This document shows, in pieces, positions 13,550-24,720 of a stretch of DNA of 64,000 nt (position 1 is the stretch's first letter; the number at the start of each line of letters is the position of its first letter). The notes under the pieces were generated by a model. The model was not told the DNA's origin and made no database searches. It worked only from the letters and a program-made list of their open reading frames with translations. A program made the translations under genes and the position numbers. The stretch comes from Diphasiastrum complanatum (Eukaryota > Streptophyta > Lycopodiopsida > Lycopodiales > Lycopodiaceae): the NCBI GenBank assembly GCA_029204225.1, contig CM055095.1, positions 58,860,865 to 58,924,864 of the forward strand, written 5' to 3'.

Positions 13550-14740
13550 GCTTAACTCCTAGGATCTTGAATGAAATTGAGCAAGCTACATAATGCAACA
13601 TCCTTTTCTCTTGACAGAGGCTTAGTCGAGATATTAGCCAACATATTGGTCGTAGGACAATAACTTAATTCGACATCTTTATTCTGAACTTTCTCTCTAA
13701 GAAAATGAAATTTTCAATATGTTTAGTTCTAAAGTGAGTTCATGGGTTTAGAGATAGTGCAATGCAGTTTTGATTGTTGCAATAGAGTATAGTTGCACTG
13801 ATTTGAGAGATCATAATATCCTGAAGCAATCTTCTAAGCCAAATGATTTCCTTCACTGTAGAGGCAGCGGTGACATAATTTGATTCTGTGGAGGACAAAG
13901 GAATGCATTTATGCTTTCGACTGTTCCATGAAATGGGTCCTCCTGCTAGAAAGCAAAGGTAGCCAAAATTGAATTTTCTTGTGTCCACAGTACCAACCCA
14001 ATCAGAGTCAGAATAAGCAAGTAATATCAAAACATCCTCTGTATTTCCATTATAACACAAAGCATAGTGCTTGGTGGCTTGAATGTATCTTAGTACTCTG
14101 AGCAGAGCCTTCCAGAGATGTAGGCCGTGATTAGACATAAATTGTGACAATGTGTTGACTGTAAATGCTAGATCATGTCTAGTGCAATGGCATATATGAT
14201 CAATCCGACTATCGACTGATAGGGGTATTTGCACATCAATTTCTTCTCTGCATTAGTCTCCGGACACATATCCTTTGACAGTTTGAATTCTGGGTCCATA
14301 GGCATGTCTATTGACTTGCAGTTTTCCATGCAATACCTGTAGAGTACACTGGTTAGATACCTTTCTTGACTTAGTGTGATATTTCTCCTCGCTTTGTCTC
14401 TGTTTATCTCGATTCCCAGAAGGTAGTGCACAGGGCCTAAATCAGTCATTTTGAATTCCTTCGATAGAAGAGTCTTCGTTTCATAAAGTAGCTGATTCGA
14501 TTTGTTGAAGATCAGTGAGTCATCAACATACTGAGCTATTATGACATAGCTTGAGCCTTTGCGTTTGAGATAAACATTAGAGTCAACAGAGTTTGGGATG
14601 AAGTCATGATACAACAAGGATCGAATTGATTCTATCAAACCATGCCCTTGAAGCTTGCTTTAGCCCGTAGAGAACTTTCTGCAGATTACATACTTTGTGC
14701 TCTTGGCCTTGAAGGACGTAACCTTCAGGTTGATAGATAT
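13550..14740 (-). pseudogene. Copia RT-RNase H fragment
   Basis: Read from 14740 down, it shows the RT segments LYGLKQASRAWF and YVDDSLIF, then LLGIEINRDKARR. RNase H follows (SDSDWVGTVDTRK, ISWNSRKHKCIPLSSTES) down to ANISTKPLSREKD near 13590. The frame is broken near 14200 and 13740. The N-terminal half of RT and everything upstream is missing, because a family A LTR begins at 14741. Confidence 0.88.
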
Positions 14741-15082
14741 TGTTGGAGGGTTTGCGGATCCCAAGGCAACTCTAACCCTAGTTAATAAGTGAGAGGGATT
14801 TGACACCCTGTGTGTGTAAGTGCAACCCAATGATCACATAGTTACTTGAATAGTTACAAGTTAATAAAAAGGACTTTAGGCCTTTTTGCGGGGCTTTTAA
14901 TGTTGCACGCCTAAATGTCAAGTTAGTGAATATAGTTGGGATTCCCACAAAATTTCAATTTCAAATTGGTTCTCTCCAATTATTGAATGGGTTCTCGGTC
15001 TTTTTTAAATATGAATAGTTAGGAAGATACAAATGGGCCCATAGGAATTTGAGGCCAAGGCCCTCCTCTCCACTATAAATAG

Positions 15083-15737
15083 TGTGAAAAATACAGATCC
15101 TAAGTGGATCTAAACTCCAAGATCATTGGCTTGAATGCTTGCACTCCAAACTACATAAGCTAGGAATTGACAACACATTCTATGCTACCTAGAATGCAAA
15201 GAACTTGATCAAAAAGCATTTATCACAAATGGAAACTTCCATAAACATCAAGTGCGGCCCAAAATAGCATTATACAGTCCATAATACATCAGCCTACCAC
15301 TTTTGGAAAGCACCTAAGATCATACACAATAGCTTGAAGACAATACACACAACAATGCTCTCAATGGAGGAAGAAACAATGACAATGATCTATTGATCTC
15401 AATGAAGCATACAAAAGGTTTCTCCAACCTGTTCTCCACGACTTCCCTACTATTTATGGATGAGGAAGATGACTCTCTCTCCTCTTTCTAGAAGGTACTT
15501 GACCCTAGATATTCCCTATATAGGAAAAATAGCTAAAAATGGCTTATATGACCAAAATACATCAAAATGGTCTCATTTTGAAGGGTATGAAGTTTGACAC
15601 TTCATCATACTGAAAAAATACAGTAAATAAAAACATTGTGGCCTGGTTCACACGTGTGAAACTCCAGAACCAAAACTATTTACAATTTTAGCCAATTTAG
15701 GCCTCAAACTAGCTAGGAAATGTTGACAATTTTCACA
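15083..15737 (-). mobile_element. Copia solo LTR with 5-bp TSD AATAG
   Basis: This 655-bp sequence is the reverse complement of the LTR of the copia element at 28942-37393, and I found hardly any differences. Its ends are TGTGAAAA and TTTTCACA. The flanks are AATAG at 15078-15082 and AATAG at 15738-15742, a direct 5-bp target duplication. It formed by insertion and then LTR-LTR recombination. Confidence 0.95.
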
Positions 15738-15923
15738 AATAGGGACAAACTCGAGTTGCTCCTCATGTTCAAATCTTCATTTCAATACATGTAGATTGGT
15801 TCTTTTATGGAATGGACTTGTGAATGTCCTTGCTTCTATCTCTATTCCTCCATCTCTCATGCTTTTGTTGTATTTGCTAATTGTTGGATCTGAATATTAT
15901 CGAAATTGCTATTTCTTATGCTT

Positions 15924-16088
<165 letters not shown>

Positions 16089-16301
16089 TTTTATCATTGT
16101 GGATCTTAGTGTTAGTGGATGTAGTGTTAATGCTTAGTGTTAATGGATATTAGAGTTAGATGTGGACTTCCATACATGTTAAATTTTGAGATATGCTATC
16201 GCTCTCACGGGATCGAACTTCCACGTGATGACTACCTTCATGTCCTTGATGTTTGTGTGCTTGGATCTTGGGTTGAGGATAGGATAGGAAATCTCGCTAC
16301 A

Positions 16302-16555
16302 ATTTTAGCGCCGTTTATAGGGAGCTACGCCAATTTTTCAGTTTACAACATGTTTGGTTGATGGTTAGCTTGCATTAGGCATCTTGTCTTAGCATGAAAA
16401 CTGTTAAAATTGCATTTTAGGCTTGAATTTGGAGTGATTTTGCTTGATTTGAGTGGATCTTCTTGTTTGAAATCTAATTTGATTGTTGAGTAGGGAAAAC
16501 TATTCAGACCACCATTCTTAAGATCCATTTGGATTTGAGAAAATAAAAAAAAACA
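16302..16555 (+). other. Athila-like PBS and start of leader
   Basis: TAGCGCCGTTTATAGGGA (16306-16323) is a decayed form of the tRNA-Asp-complementary site TGGCGCCGTTGCCGGGGA known from Tat/Athila elements. The next roughly 230 bp match the leader at 52032-52260. The leader is then cut by a copia fragment. Confidence 0.75.
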
Positions 16556-17345
16556 ACACTGAGAGACTTCTTTCTAACACATGATCTCTATAGTTTTGTA
16601 GTTAGGATGACCTAACCTCTTATGCCAGAGCTCTGCTTGTGTCAAATTTCTCCTTTGCAATCATCACACTCACATAAGAAATTTGCATCAAGGTTAAAAT
16701 CTCCCTTGCGTAAAACCACTTGTCCTACACTTATCATTCTTGAGAAAGGGAGGTTAAAACCTCCCTTGCTTAAAACCACTTGCCCTACACTTCTCTTGAA
16801 ATGAAGATCAAAACCATTATCCATCAATTAACCCACACTCAAAAGATTCTTGGTGACTGAAGCTACAAAAAGCATATTGTCTAGATTTAACTATCTTGAC
16901 AATCCTAGACAACTGGAATGGTACCAACACCATCAATGCTACATAATTGATCATTTTCTATATAAATTGGCTTCTTAGTGCCATGATAAGAGAGTAGAGT
17001 TGAGAAAAATCTCCTTTGGAATGTCATGTGGGAGCTTGCCCCACTATCTATCTGCCAAACATCATTTGTGGTGCCTTTGCTTGTTGTTGATGTGAATGAT
17101 GCCATCAAAGATGATTCTTCATCATCTTTCTCCTCCTCATTTGCAGTATTACCTTGCTTGCCTTCCCCTTGCACATGCTTCTTCTTGAAACATTCCTATG
17201 CAAAGTGACCCTTCTTGCCACAATAGAAACATTTGAGCTTGGATTTGTCTTTCTTACCCTTTCCCTTGAAGCTTGATTGACCTTCTTCACCCTTTGATAG
17301 ATCAGCTCCTTGTTTCTTGCTAGACTCCTTGCCTTTCTGACCCCA
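16556..17345 (-). pseudogene. Copia gag end, zinc knuckle and protease fragment
   Basis: On the minus strand there is a lysine-rich gag end, then a CFYCGKKGHFA knuckle (near 17230). The protease site WQIDSGASSHMTF follows (near 17040). Downstream, near 16690-16800, is a coding segment with a 60-bp tandem duplication. In-frame stops are present. The nearest relative in the window is the copia element at 28942-37393. Confidence 0.8.
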
Positions 17346-17834
17346 TCATACTCTTGACATGTTGGACTCTACTATGTGATGAAGAGTTTCAGATGTTTGT
17401 CAGATAAGGAGTTTTAGATTTCTATTATGAAGTTATGAACAATGGTCATGTGGATTGAGTAATACCAACATGATGGCATGTTGCCCCTACAACGTGAGAA
17501 AAACAACCCAAGGACCAAGAACTTGGGATTTCCTATCGAGAACTTTATGAAATTGAGTCCAGTGCACCAAGCTATAAGAATCACATTCGTGCATGGAAAT
17601 TTACTACGTCATGCAAGGAAAAGCAAGTCGAAAGCCACTTGCACATTCACAATATATGCAATAGAATAAAAAACTATAGTATAAGAAGGTGCCATAACCA
17701 TGCATATGGTAAGTAATGCAAGGGCACACTCTCTTTGATATTGGTCATACGGTTGCGTGTCTATTACGGAAGAAAACAAGACCTATCATTATGTGTGATA
17801 TCAATAAATAAAACACATGTACAAGTTTCATCAT
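17346..17834. other. Unassigned interval
   Basis: I see no gene, RNA or clear repeat here. It is intergenic or strongly decayed element sequence. Confidence 0.5.
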
Positions 17835-18783
17835 GAGAAAAATGGGGATTTCACATCAAAAGACATATCCCTCCAGATTGCTTCTCTTTTATGTCAAGAA
17901 CTCATTGTACCTAGCCATAGTCCCTTTGGTGCCTTTGTTCTCCTTGTTGCTAAAAAAGATGGAACCAAATGCCTTATCATTGACTATCATGCCTTGAACA
18001 AGCTTACTATCCATAATCAGTATCCTATTTCTCATATGGATGACCCGATCAACTTGGCACTTCATCTATCGTTTCCACCTTCATCTACCCCATCTGCTCA
18101 TGCACCATATCGTATGTCTAAAGTCGAACATGATGAGTTTCAGCTCGCTTCTCTTTTATGTCAAGGCCTCATTGTACCTAGCCATAGTCCCTTTGGTTCC
18201 TCTGTTCTTTTTGCTGCTAAAAAAGATGGAACCAAACGCCTTTTCATTGACTATCGTGCCTCGAACAAGCTTACTATCCATAATTAGTACCCTATTTCTC
18301 ATATGGATGACCCTTTTGATCAACTTGGCACTTTATCTATCATTTCCAAGATTGACCTTCGTTATGGATACTACCAAATTAGGATGCATCCTTCTGATGA
18401 GCATAAGAGTGTGTTTCATACTCACTTAGATTTGTATGAGTTTCGTGTTCTTCCTTTTGGTGTTCAGAATGGTCCACCCACATTTCAGAATGCTATGAAT
18501 AATGTTTTACGTCCTCTTCTTAGTGTTTGTGTTTTAGTTTATTTTAATGACTTTCTTATTTCTAGTATTTCTTTGTTTGACCATGTGTCAAATCTCTCAC
18601 TTGTTAAGCATCATATATTCGCTAAATTGTCGAAAGGTTTCTTTGTTGTTGCTGAGATTGAGTTTTTGAGTTTCCTTGTTTTTGATGGTCATATTCGTCT
18701 CGATCCTCGGAAAGTTCAGACTATTGAGGATTGGCATGTTCCAACTGATTATGTTCATTCAATTAGAATTAAAGTAGAATCAT
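17835..18783 (+). pseudogene. Ty3 chromovirus RT fragment with a 267-bp in-frame duplication
   Basis: The RT start ([19 protein letters not shown]) occurs twice, at about 17881 and again at 18148, exactly 267 bp (89 codons) apart. After the second copy the RT continues normally (KIDLRYGYYQIRMHPSDEH, LPFGVQNGPPTFQNAMNN) to IRLDPRKVQTIEDWHVPTD near 18755. The catalytic box reads YFND instead of YFDD, so the enzyme would be dead. A TAG stop lies at 18285-18287. Confidence 0.88.
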
Positions 18784-19034
18784 TGTGTTACTGTACTGTG
18801 GGTCCTATCAGTTGATAAGGATCAGTTGGCCTCGCCACGAGGCAAGTCGATAGGACACGCGTCCCGTCAACGGCAACTTGGGTCATGCATGGGTTGTCTG
18901 AGTGAACAACTATATGTACAGTGTAATTTCATTTTGAGAAATACAGTCGCTATGTGAGCTTGCTGTGGAGAATGTTTTCTGTCTGTGTTATTGTGTAGCA
19001 TGATCTATGTTCCTGTTCGAAGCAAATTCTAAGT
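18784..19034 (+). repeat. Copia 5' LTR (second copia family)
   Basis: This sequence precedes a perfect iMet PBS. It contains GGACACGCGTCCCG and an AT-rich transcribed part. Its left edge, where Ty3 RT homology ends, is approximate. Confidence 0.6.
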
Positions 19035-19046
19035 TGGTATCAGAGC
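19035..19046 (+). other. Primer binding site, tRNA-iMet
   Basis: TGGTATCAGAGC is a perfect match to the usual plant copia primer site. Confidence 0.9.
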
Positions 19047-20196
19047 TGTACAGGAAGTGTACACAAAACAGCATCGTCATTGAAGAGAGCTTCGGGAGAA
19101 CTGTATTCTGAGAGTTTGGGGTTTACGACGGGTTGTAGACGGAAAGTGAAGCACTGGTCCATAGATTATAGCACACATAAGCTTGGTAAGCTTGAGACTG
19201 TATGAGGATTCAGTGACAGGATTGGTCAGTAGAATCTACGAAGCAGAATTCTGAAAAATTTCTTAGAGGAGTTGCTCGGTGTCTGTAATCGGTGTGCATT
19301 TGAACGGACACCGTTTGACAAATGGATTGAAGCATCAGCTTTCCAGTAGTAGAGAGACCTCAAAGCAGTTGATTTGGACAGCCAGAGAGCTATGAAAAGC
19401 AAGCCAAGATCAAAGTTGTGAAAAAAACCCTGGCCTAGGGTTTGGAAGCATAAAAGCGAAGTTTTCTCTCTATACTGATCCATTTTTGAAGCTGTAAAAG
19501 CCTGTGGAAAGAAGATGAGATATCGCGGGTCTGTTCGCGCGTGGAAATGGAGTCCCCTCTTAGTGTTCTAAGGTGGGCCAGCGGCTGCAAGGAGTGAAGA
19601 TAGTGTGCGGATTGTCCGATCAGTGTCCATCATGATCAACGATAGAAATCAAACCTCTAGCACTGAATTTATCAGATCCAAGAGAACTAGTGGATTGTTT
19701 TTAAAAGAGTCTTGAAGGGGCCTAAAGGGCGTTTAAAGACAAATCAACAAAAAATTTCATATTGAAAGTTGAGTTGGGTCCAAATTCACTGAAGCTTGAA
19801 GTCTTTTCAAACTGAAGAAATAGTTTAAAAAGCAAAAAAACCCCTTAAATCCATCTCCTTTATCCGTCTTGACCCAAACGAAAGGCTATAACCTCCAAAC
19901 AAAGGGCACCCGGACTATACCTGCAAGTACAGTACATCAAAACAGAGTGATTGCAATGGAGAAAGTGCTTAGAGTGCGCTAAAAGTGATTTCACCATTCC
20001 ATTGGGCACGTAGTTGGGAGTTGATGACTGAGAACATTTCGGAAGGCAACGCCGATTTGGCTTTCAAATTGGGGGAAAAGCGGTGAGTGGCCTGGTAAGG
20101 GAAAAAGTGCAGATCATTATTTTCAACTTTTGACATCACAGTTGGCCTCGACATACTGCTTTCAGCCTAACGGCAGAAGTTTCAAGCAGTTTTGCG
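19047..20196 (+). other. Copia leader
   Basis: About 1.15 kb between the PBS and gag with no long open frame. Nothing else is recognisable. Confidence 0.6.
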
Positions 20197-21540
20197 ATGG
20201 CAAACATGGGAGAGTCCATTTTGAGTGAAAGTAGCAAATTGGATAGGATTCCCAACTATGCAGTGTGGAAATTCAAAGTGAAAAACATACGATGGAGAAA
20301 GATGTGTGGGAAGTCGTCACAGGTGATGAGAGAAGACCGCCAAATGAAGCGGATATCAAAGTGTTCGACAAAAAGATGAGGAAAGCTTTGACCTTCATTA
20401 ACTTGTCAGTGAAGGATCACATCATTACCCACATTTGTGTTGCTGTTACACCCAGACAGGCATGGGATGTGCTAAAGGAGCAGTTTGAGACGTCAAATCC
20501 ATCAAGAATCATGTTTCTGAAGTCAAAGCTGAATAGTGCCCGAATGGAGCAAGGAGAGCACATTCAGACGTATATGACTAGAATCAAAACAATGAGGGAT
20601 GAACTGCATTCTATTGGTGAGTGCATACGTGATGTGGAGTTGGTGCACAATGCATTGTGTGGCATTGCAGAACCCTATCAGATGTTTGTGAGCATAATAA
20701 CATCAAGAGAAAGATTGCCAACCTTTGACGAGCTCACATGAATCTTGATGCAGGAAGAGCAACGACGAGAAATGATGAAAGCTAGACATCAAAGTACTGA
20801 TGATCAGGCACTTGCGACATGCCAAAAACAAGGCAAGGGCAAGGGCAAGAAGAAGTTTAAACAGCAATTTGCCAAGTCTCAGGAGGATGAGGGATCTTCC
20901 AGTAAGACCAAGAAGAAAGGCAAGTGCTTCCATTGTGGTAAAAAGGATCATTGGAAGAGTGAATGTCACAAAATCCTGGCAGAACAAGGCAAGGGGAAAC
21001 CAAAACAAGCAGGTAACCTTGTCGATGAGGGTGAGATTGAAGACTCTAGCATCTTCATATCTGCATTGTCATCTAATCAAGATGATCAAGCGTGGTATAT
21101 TGACTCGGGAGCCACAAGACACATGACGGGTAACAAGAATTGGTTCAGTAGCTTGAAAGTGTTGTATAACGGAATGTCCATTTCACAAGCAAATGGTGAT
21201 GTGTGCAAGATCAAGGGGATAGGCACCATTTCAATCCAACTACCTGATGGCAAAAGCAGGATGACCAGGGAGGTACTTTACCTACCAGGTTTGAAGAAAA
21301 ATCTACTTTCTGTTGGAGTCACTACTGATCAAAAGTTGAAAGTAGAATTTGTCCATGATCATTGCTTTATGAAGGATGGATCATCAAGGACCATATGGAT
21401 GGAGGATTTCTCAATGTTTCAAGAATTGGAGACTTCAATGTTGAATGGCACTTAGCAGGTGATTTGAAAACATTGAAATGCATGTATAATGTCTCTCACA
21501 GTGCTACATCTAAACACCCTTCTTTGTACTGCATAAAAAT
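20197..21540 (+). pseudogene. Copia gag and protease, 3'-truncated
   Basis: The start is ATG 20197. After about 30 codons a 1-bp deletion near 20289 shifts the frame. Gag then runs from 20265 to a TGA at 20739, where the context ELT-stop-ILMQEE suggests a former CGA. The same frame continues with a K/G-rich tract and a zinc knuckle CFHCGKKDHWKSEC near 20928. The protease site WYIDSGATRHMTG is near 21093, followed by LYLPGLKKNLLSVG. Coding similarity fades around 21455-21540. Integrase, RT and the 3' LTR are missing, and the TRIM array begins at about 21570. Confidence 0.88.
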
Positions 21541-21601
21541 GACAAAAGATGTTACTAGGAGTACAAGAATTATCCCCCATTCCGGTGGGGTGCTCTACCA
21601 T

Positions 21602-21733
21602 TGAGCTACCTATCCATATGTGTTCCTAGAGTGTTGTGCTACCACTGAGCTACCTGTCCATTTGTGTTCCTAGAGTGTTGTGCTACCACTGAGCTACTTG
21701 TCCATTTGTGTTCCTAGAGTGTTGTGCAAGGGC
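21602..21733 (-). repeat. Three 44-bp tandem repeats in TRIM LTR a
   Basis: TGAGCTAC recurs at 21602, 21646 and 21690, a 44-bp period covering the A-box/D-arm and the stretch just upstream of it (on the minus strand). Confidence 0.9.
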
Positions 21734-21829
21734 TATAGCCTTGACACTTTCGAACACTCCCCCTCAAGACATAGCCCTTTTTAGCTACCGTCTGCCTAGA
21801 CCATACCCACAACCATGGCTCTGATACCA

Positions 21830-21984
21830 TGTGAAAAGTTTTAACACTTGGTGTGTGTGGTCGCGGGCTAGGGATTGAACCTAGGACCTCCCCCATTCCG
21901 GTGGGGTGCTCTAGCACTGAGCTACCCGTCCATTTGTGTTCCTAGAGTGTTGTGCAAGGGCTATAGCCTTGACACTTTCTAACA
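21830..21984 (-). repeat. TRIM LTR b, best preserved copy, with Pol III A and B boxes
   Basis: At 155 bp this is the cleanest unit. An A-box-like TAGCTCAGTGC lies at 21924-21914 (-) inside a D-arm with GCTC/GAGC pairing. A B-box GGTTCAATCCC lies at 21881-21871 (-) inside a T-arm whose stem CTAGG/CCTAG is perfect around a 7-nt loop. The acceptor-like strands GGACGGG and CCCGCGA pair over only four bases. A TTTT run, a possible Pol III stop, sits at the LTR end next to the PBS. Confidence 0.85.
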
Positions 21985-22449
21985 CTCCCCCTCAAGGCAT
22001 AGCTCTTTTTAGCTACACCCGCCTAGACCACACCCAAAACCATGACTCTGATACCATGTGAAAAGTATTTTTTTACACTTGGTGTGTGTGGTCGGGGCTA
22101 GGGATTGAACCTAGGACCTCCCCCATTCCGGTGGGGTGCTCTACTACTGAGCCTACCATTGAGCTACCCATCCATTTGTGTTCATGGAGTGTTGTGCAAG
22201 GGCTATAGCCTTGACACTTTCTAACACTCCCCCTCAAGGCATAGCCCTTTTTAGCTATCGCCCACGTAGACCACACTCACAACCATGGCTCTCATACCAT
22301 GTGAAAAGTTTTAACACTTGGTGTGTGTGATCAGGCTAGGGAAACCTAGGACCTCCCCCATTCCGATGGGATGCTCTACCACTAAGCTATTCGTCCATTT
22401 GTATGTCTAGAGTGTTGTGCAAGGGCTATAGCCTTGACACTTTCTAACA

Positions 22450-22682
22450 AGTTAAGCATCAACGAGTAGTAAATCCATAATCATTTCATGGCACTTCAAC
22501 TCTTCATACCCGTTAGTAGTGACAACCATATTGAGGGGATTAGAAGATTGTTCACAAAAAAATTTCATTGTTAACATTAAGAGTGTTGTACGAAGTCTGA
22601 TCAAAAGAACTCAAACAGTTCGTTCATTGTGATCATAGTGACCGAAACAAGCAAATAAATCATGAGAGCATTTCTTAATTAG

Positions 22683-22716
<34 letters not shown>

Positions 22717-24130
22717 CTAAAAAAATTAAACAACAAATTTAGCTATTATACATTACAAGAATAAGTCAATTCGTAATGTTCCAATAGAGTAATCATCCAT
22801 ACGATACATGTTACGCTTCAAATTGAGGAGAATAAGCTCACTTGCATCGATCCACAACAATCGTGTAACAACATGGGCATTCTTGTGGGAACTATAGGTG
22901 TCTACACCTCTTCTCAGTTGTTATCCATTTCTCAACTTGAAGTTGAACTGCAATAAGGATTTTAAGTATCAATCAAAACAAGAAGCAAAGTTGCATCTTT
23001 TTCAAACTTTTTCAAACCCCTTAGCCATCTGCCGACTATATACACAACTTTCATACATATTCAATTGTAAATGAAAAAGATAAAAAGTGTAATAGAAATT
23101 CACAGTGTAAATAGTAATGGAATACAAACCAACGATCCTTATTTAGTGTCATATTCCTATTGTTCCACTTCGTCCGTTGCATTTTTTGTCCATGGATAAT
23201 AACTTGTTTTTAGAATGTCTCATATCAAGTTATGTGCCACGTATTATGTATGTTAATGTGGGCTTTTCCCATTATGCAAAGTCTCTTACAAGATTCTTTT
23301 TTTTTTCAAACAAGCTTATGTTCCACGGCTCTCTTGCACGGAACATATACCTCATCAACTGCCAATAAAGTTTTTTGTTTGTCTCCCCACATTCAGTTAA
23401 CAATTAGCATAAATTGTTTGTTTCAAAAATCTACAGGTAAAAGCCTCTCAAACACTTATAGTGACCTGTCTTTTGTCTTGGTTAACACATGTCAAATGTA
23501 ATATTAACATTCACGTTATTCACAAGAACGACATATTGATGAGTGGCCCTTAGTGCACAATAGGCACAATGCAACATCAAGAAACCAAGAACTTGGATAA
23601 ATTCTTAAGAGTAGCAACTAATTATTTCTAGGAGTACTAAATATATTCACAAGTGTCAAGTCTCTTTTCTTACACTCTTCCATAACTATTCAAAAATAGT
23701 CATTATCAAAACGCTTTTCAACTGATATAGATGTTCGAGCTTTTTAATAGTCTCATTCCATTGGGCCATAATGCCCTTAATTCATACATTGCATAATTTG
23801 TCTTCGTAGTCATAATAGTTGAAACTAGTAACTTCCCACAGACTACAACTGGGCTTTTTTTCTAATAATATACAATAACCATTTGCAAATTGCGCTATGA
23901 TACTGTTAACCAAAAAGAACAACATGTCATCTTGCAACTTTAATTAGAAAACTAATAGCAAGCCACACAAGATCAACCTATGTCATATGTCACTTTAAAA
24001 ACAATGTTTTACGGAACAATTGTACAACAAAAACCATGCGAGTAAAGACAATCATACAAATACAACGATAAGTCTTTAGCCTTTTTGCTTAACCATTCAA
24101 GATAGCGATATGCCCGAACGCCTCAAAACG
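22450..24130. other. AT-rich interval without a recognisable gene
   Basis: It contains a (TG)n microsatellite at 22685-22713. Open frames are short and show no family resemblance I can name. Nothing else can be supported. Confidence 0.5.
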
Positions 24131-24720
24131 GCCTTATTAGAAGTAATAAGTAACTTCCACCATAATGTATAAAGTTTTTTTAAGCAAAGCAACATAGAAC
24201 AATAGACAGAGGCAAACTGGGTTATGCATTTACATAAAAGTGGCAAAAAGTATAGAAAAAACAGCATTCAATGTATTTTCTTCAAAGCTTTAAGTAACAT
24301 CTCCACAATGCATATGATTTTCTCAAGCAAATCTACATAGAAAAAAGGACAAAAGCAAAGAAGGGCATTTATATAAAAGTGGCATTTAGTACAAAAAACA
24401 ACGTTCAAAGTACTATCTTCAAAGCCTTATTAGAAGTAGTAAGTAGCTCCTACCAAAATACATAATGTTTTCTCAAGCAAGGGTACATAGAAAAAAAAAG
24501 ACAAAAGCATACAATGTTATGCCACCTGCATTTATAAAACAATAGCATTTAGTACAAAAAATAGGATTCAATGTATTGTCTTCAAGCCTTATGAGAAATC
24601 AACATGACCTTATGAAGCATAGTAATAAGTAGTAAGCTCTAAATTAGAGCAAAAGGTTTTTCTAAACAAGGTTATGTCTCCTGCATTTATATCAAAGTGG
24701 CATTTTGTACAACCTTTTGT
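24131..24720. repeat. Four diverged 136-162-bp tandem repeats at a copia 3' end
   Basis: The landmark CATTTATATAAAAGTGGCA recurs in variant forms near 24228, 24366, 24528 and 24685. Each copy is accompanied by a TTCAAAGCCTTATTAGAAGTAG-like and a TTTTCTCAAGCAA-like segment. The last copy overlaps the end of a minus-strand copia RNase H (FTKGCTKCHFDINAG). Confidence 0.75.

Larger units (their letters stand above)
21570..22449 (-). mobile_element. Tandem array of a miniature LTR element (TRIM) with tRNA-like LTRs
   Basis: On the minus strand four LTR copies alternate with three short internal segments. LTRs: d 22449-22300, c 22226-22057, b 21984-21830, a 21756 to about 21570 (incomplete). Internals: 22299-22227, 22056-21985, 21829-21757, each 72-73 bp. 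Each LTR starts TGTTAGAAAGTG or TGTTCGAAAGTG and ends CTTTTCACA. Each internal opens with a primer site of the TGGTATCAGAGCC type (one base changed in two copies) and closes with a PPT TTGAGGGGGAG. There is no coding capacity. Each LTR contains a tRNA-like block with D-arm, anticodon-like and T-arm regions. Size and layout fit a TRIM. The LTR and internal calls follow from the repeated sequence itself. Confidence 0.88.

Noticed and set aside
21830-21984. Functional tRNA gene
   Set aside because: The acceptor stem pairs over only four of seven bases and the anticodon arm does not fit a canonical loop. It is tRNA-like, not a tRNA gene.
21714-22276. Repeated small protein MLEHPTGMGEVLGSIPSP on the minus strand
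   Set aside because: The frame recurs because the TRIM LTR recurs. It lies over the tRNA-like block and is not conserved as a protein elsewhere.
21570-22449. CRISPR-like array of regularly spaced repeats
   Set aside because: This is eukaryotic DNA. The repeats are LTRs with PBS and PPT, and the intervening segments are near-identical rather than unique.
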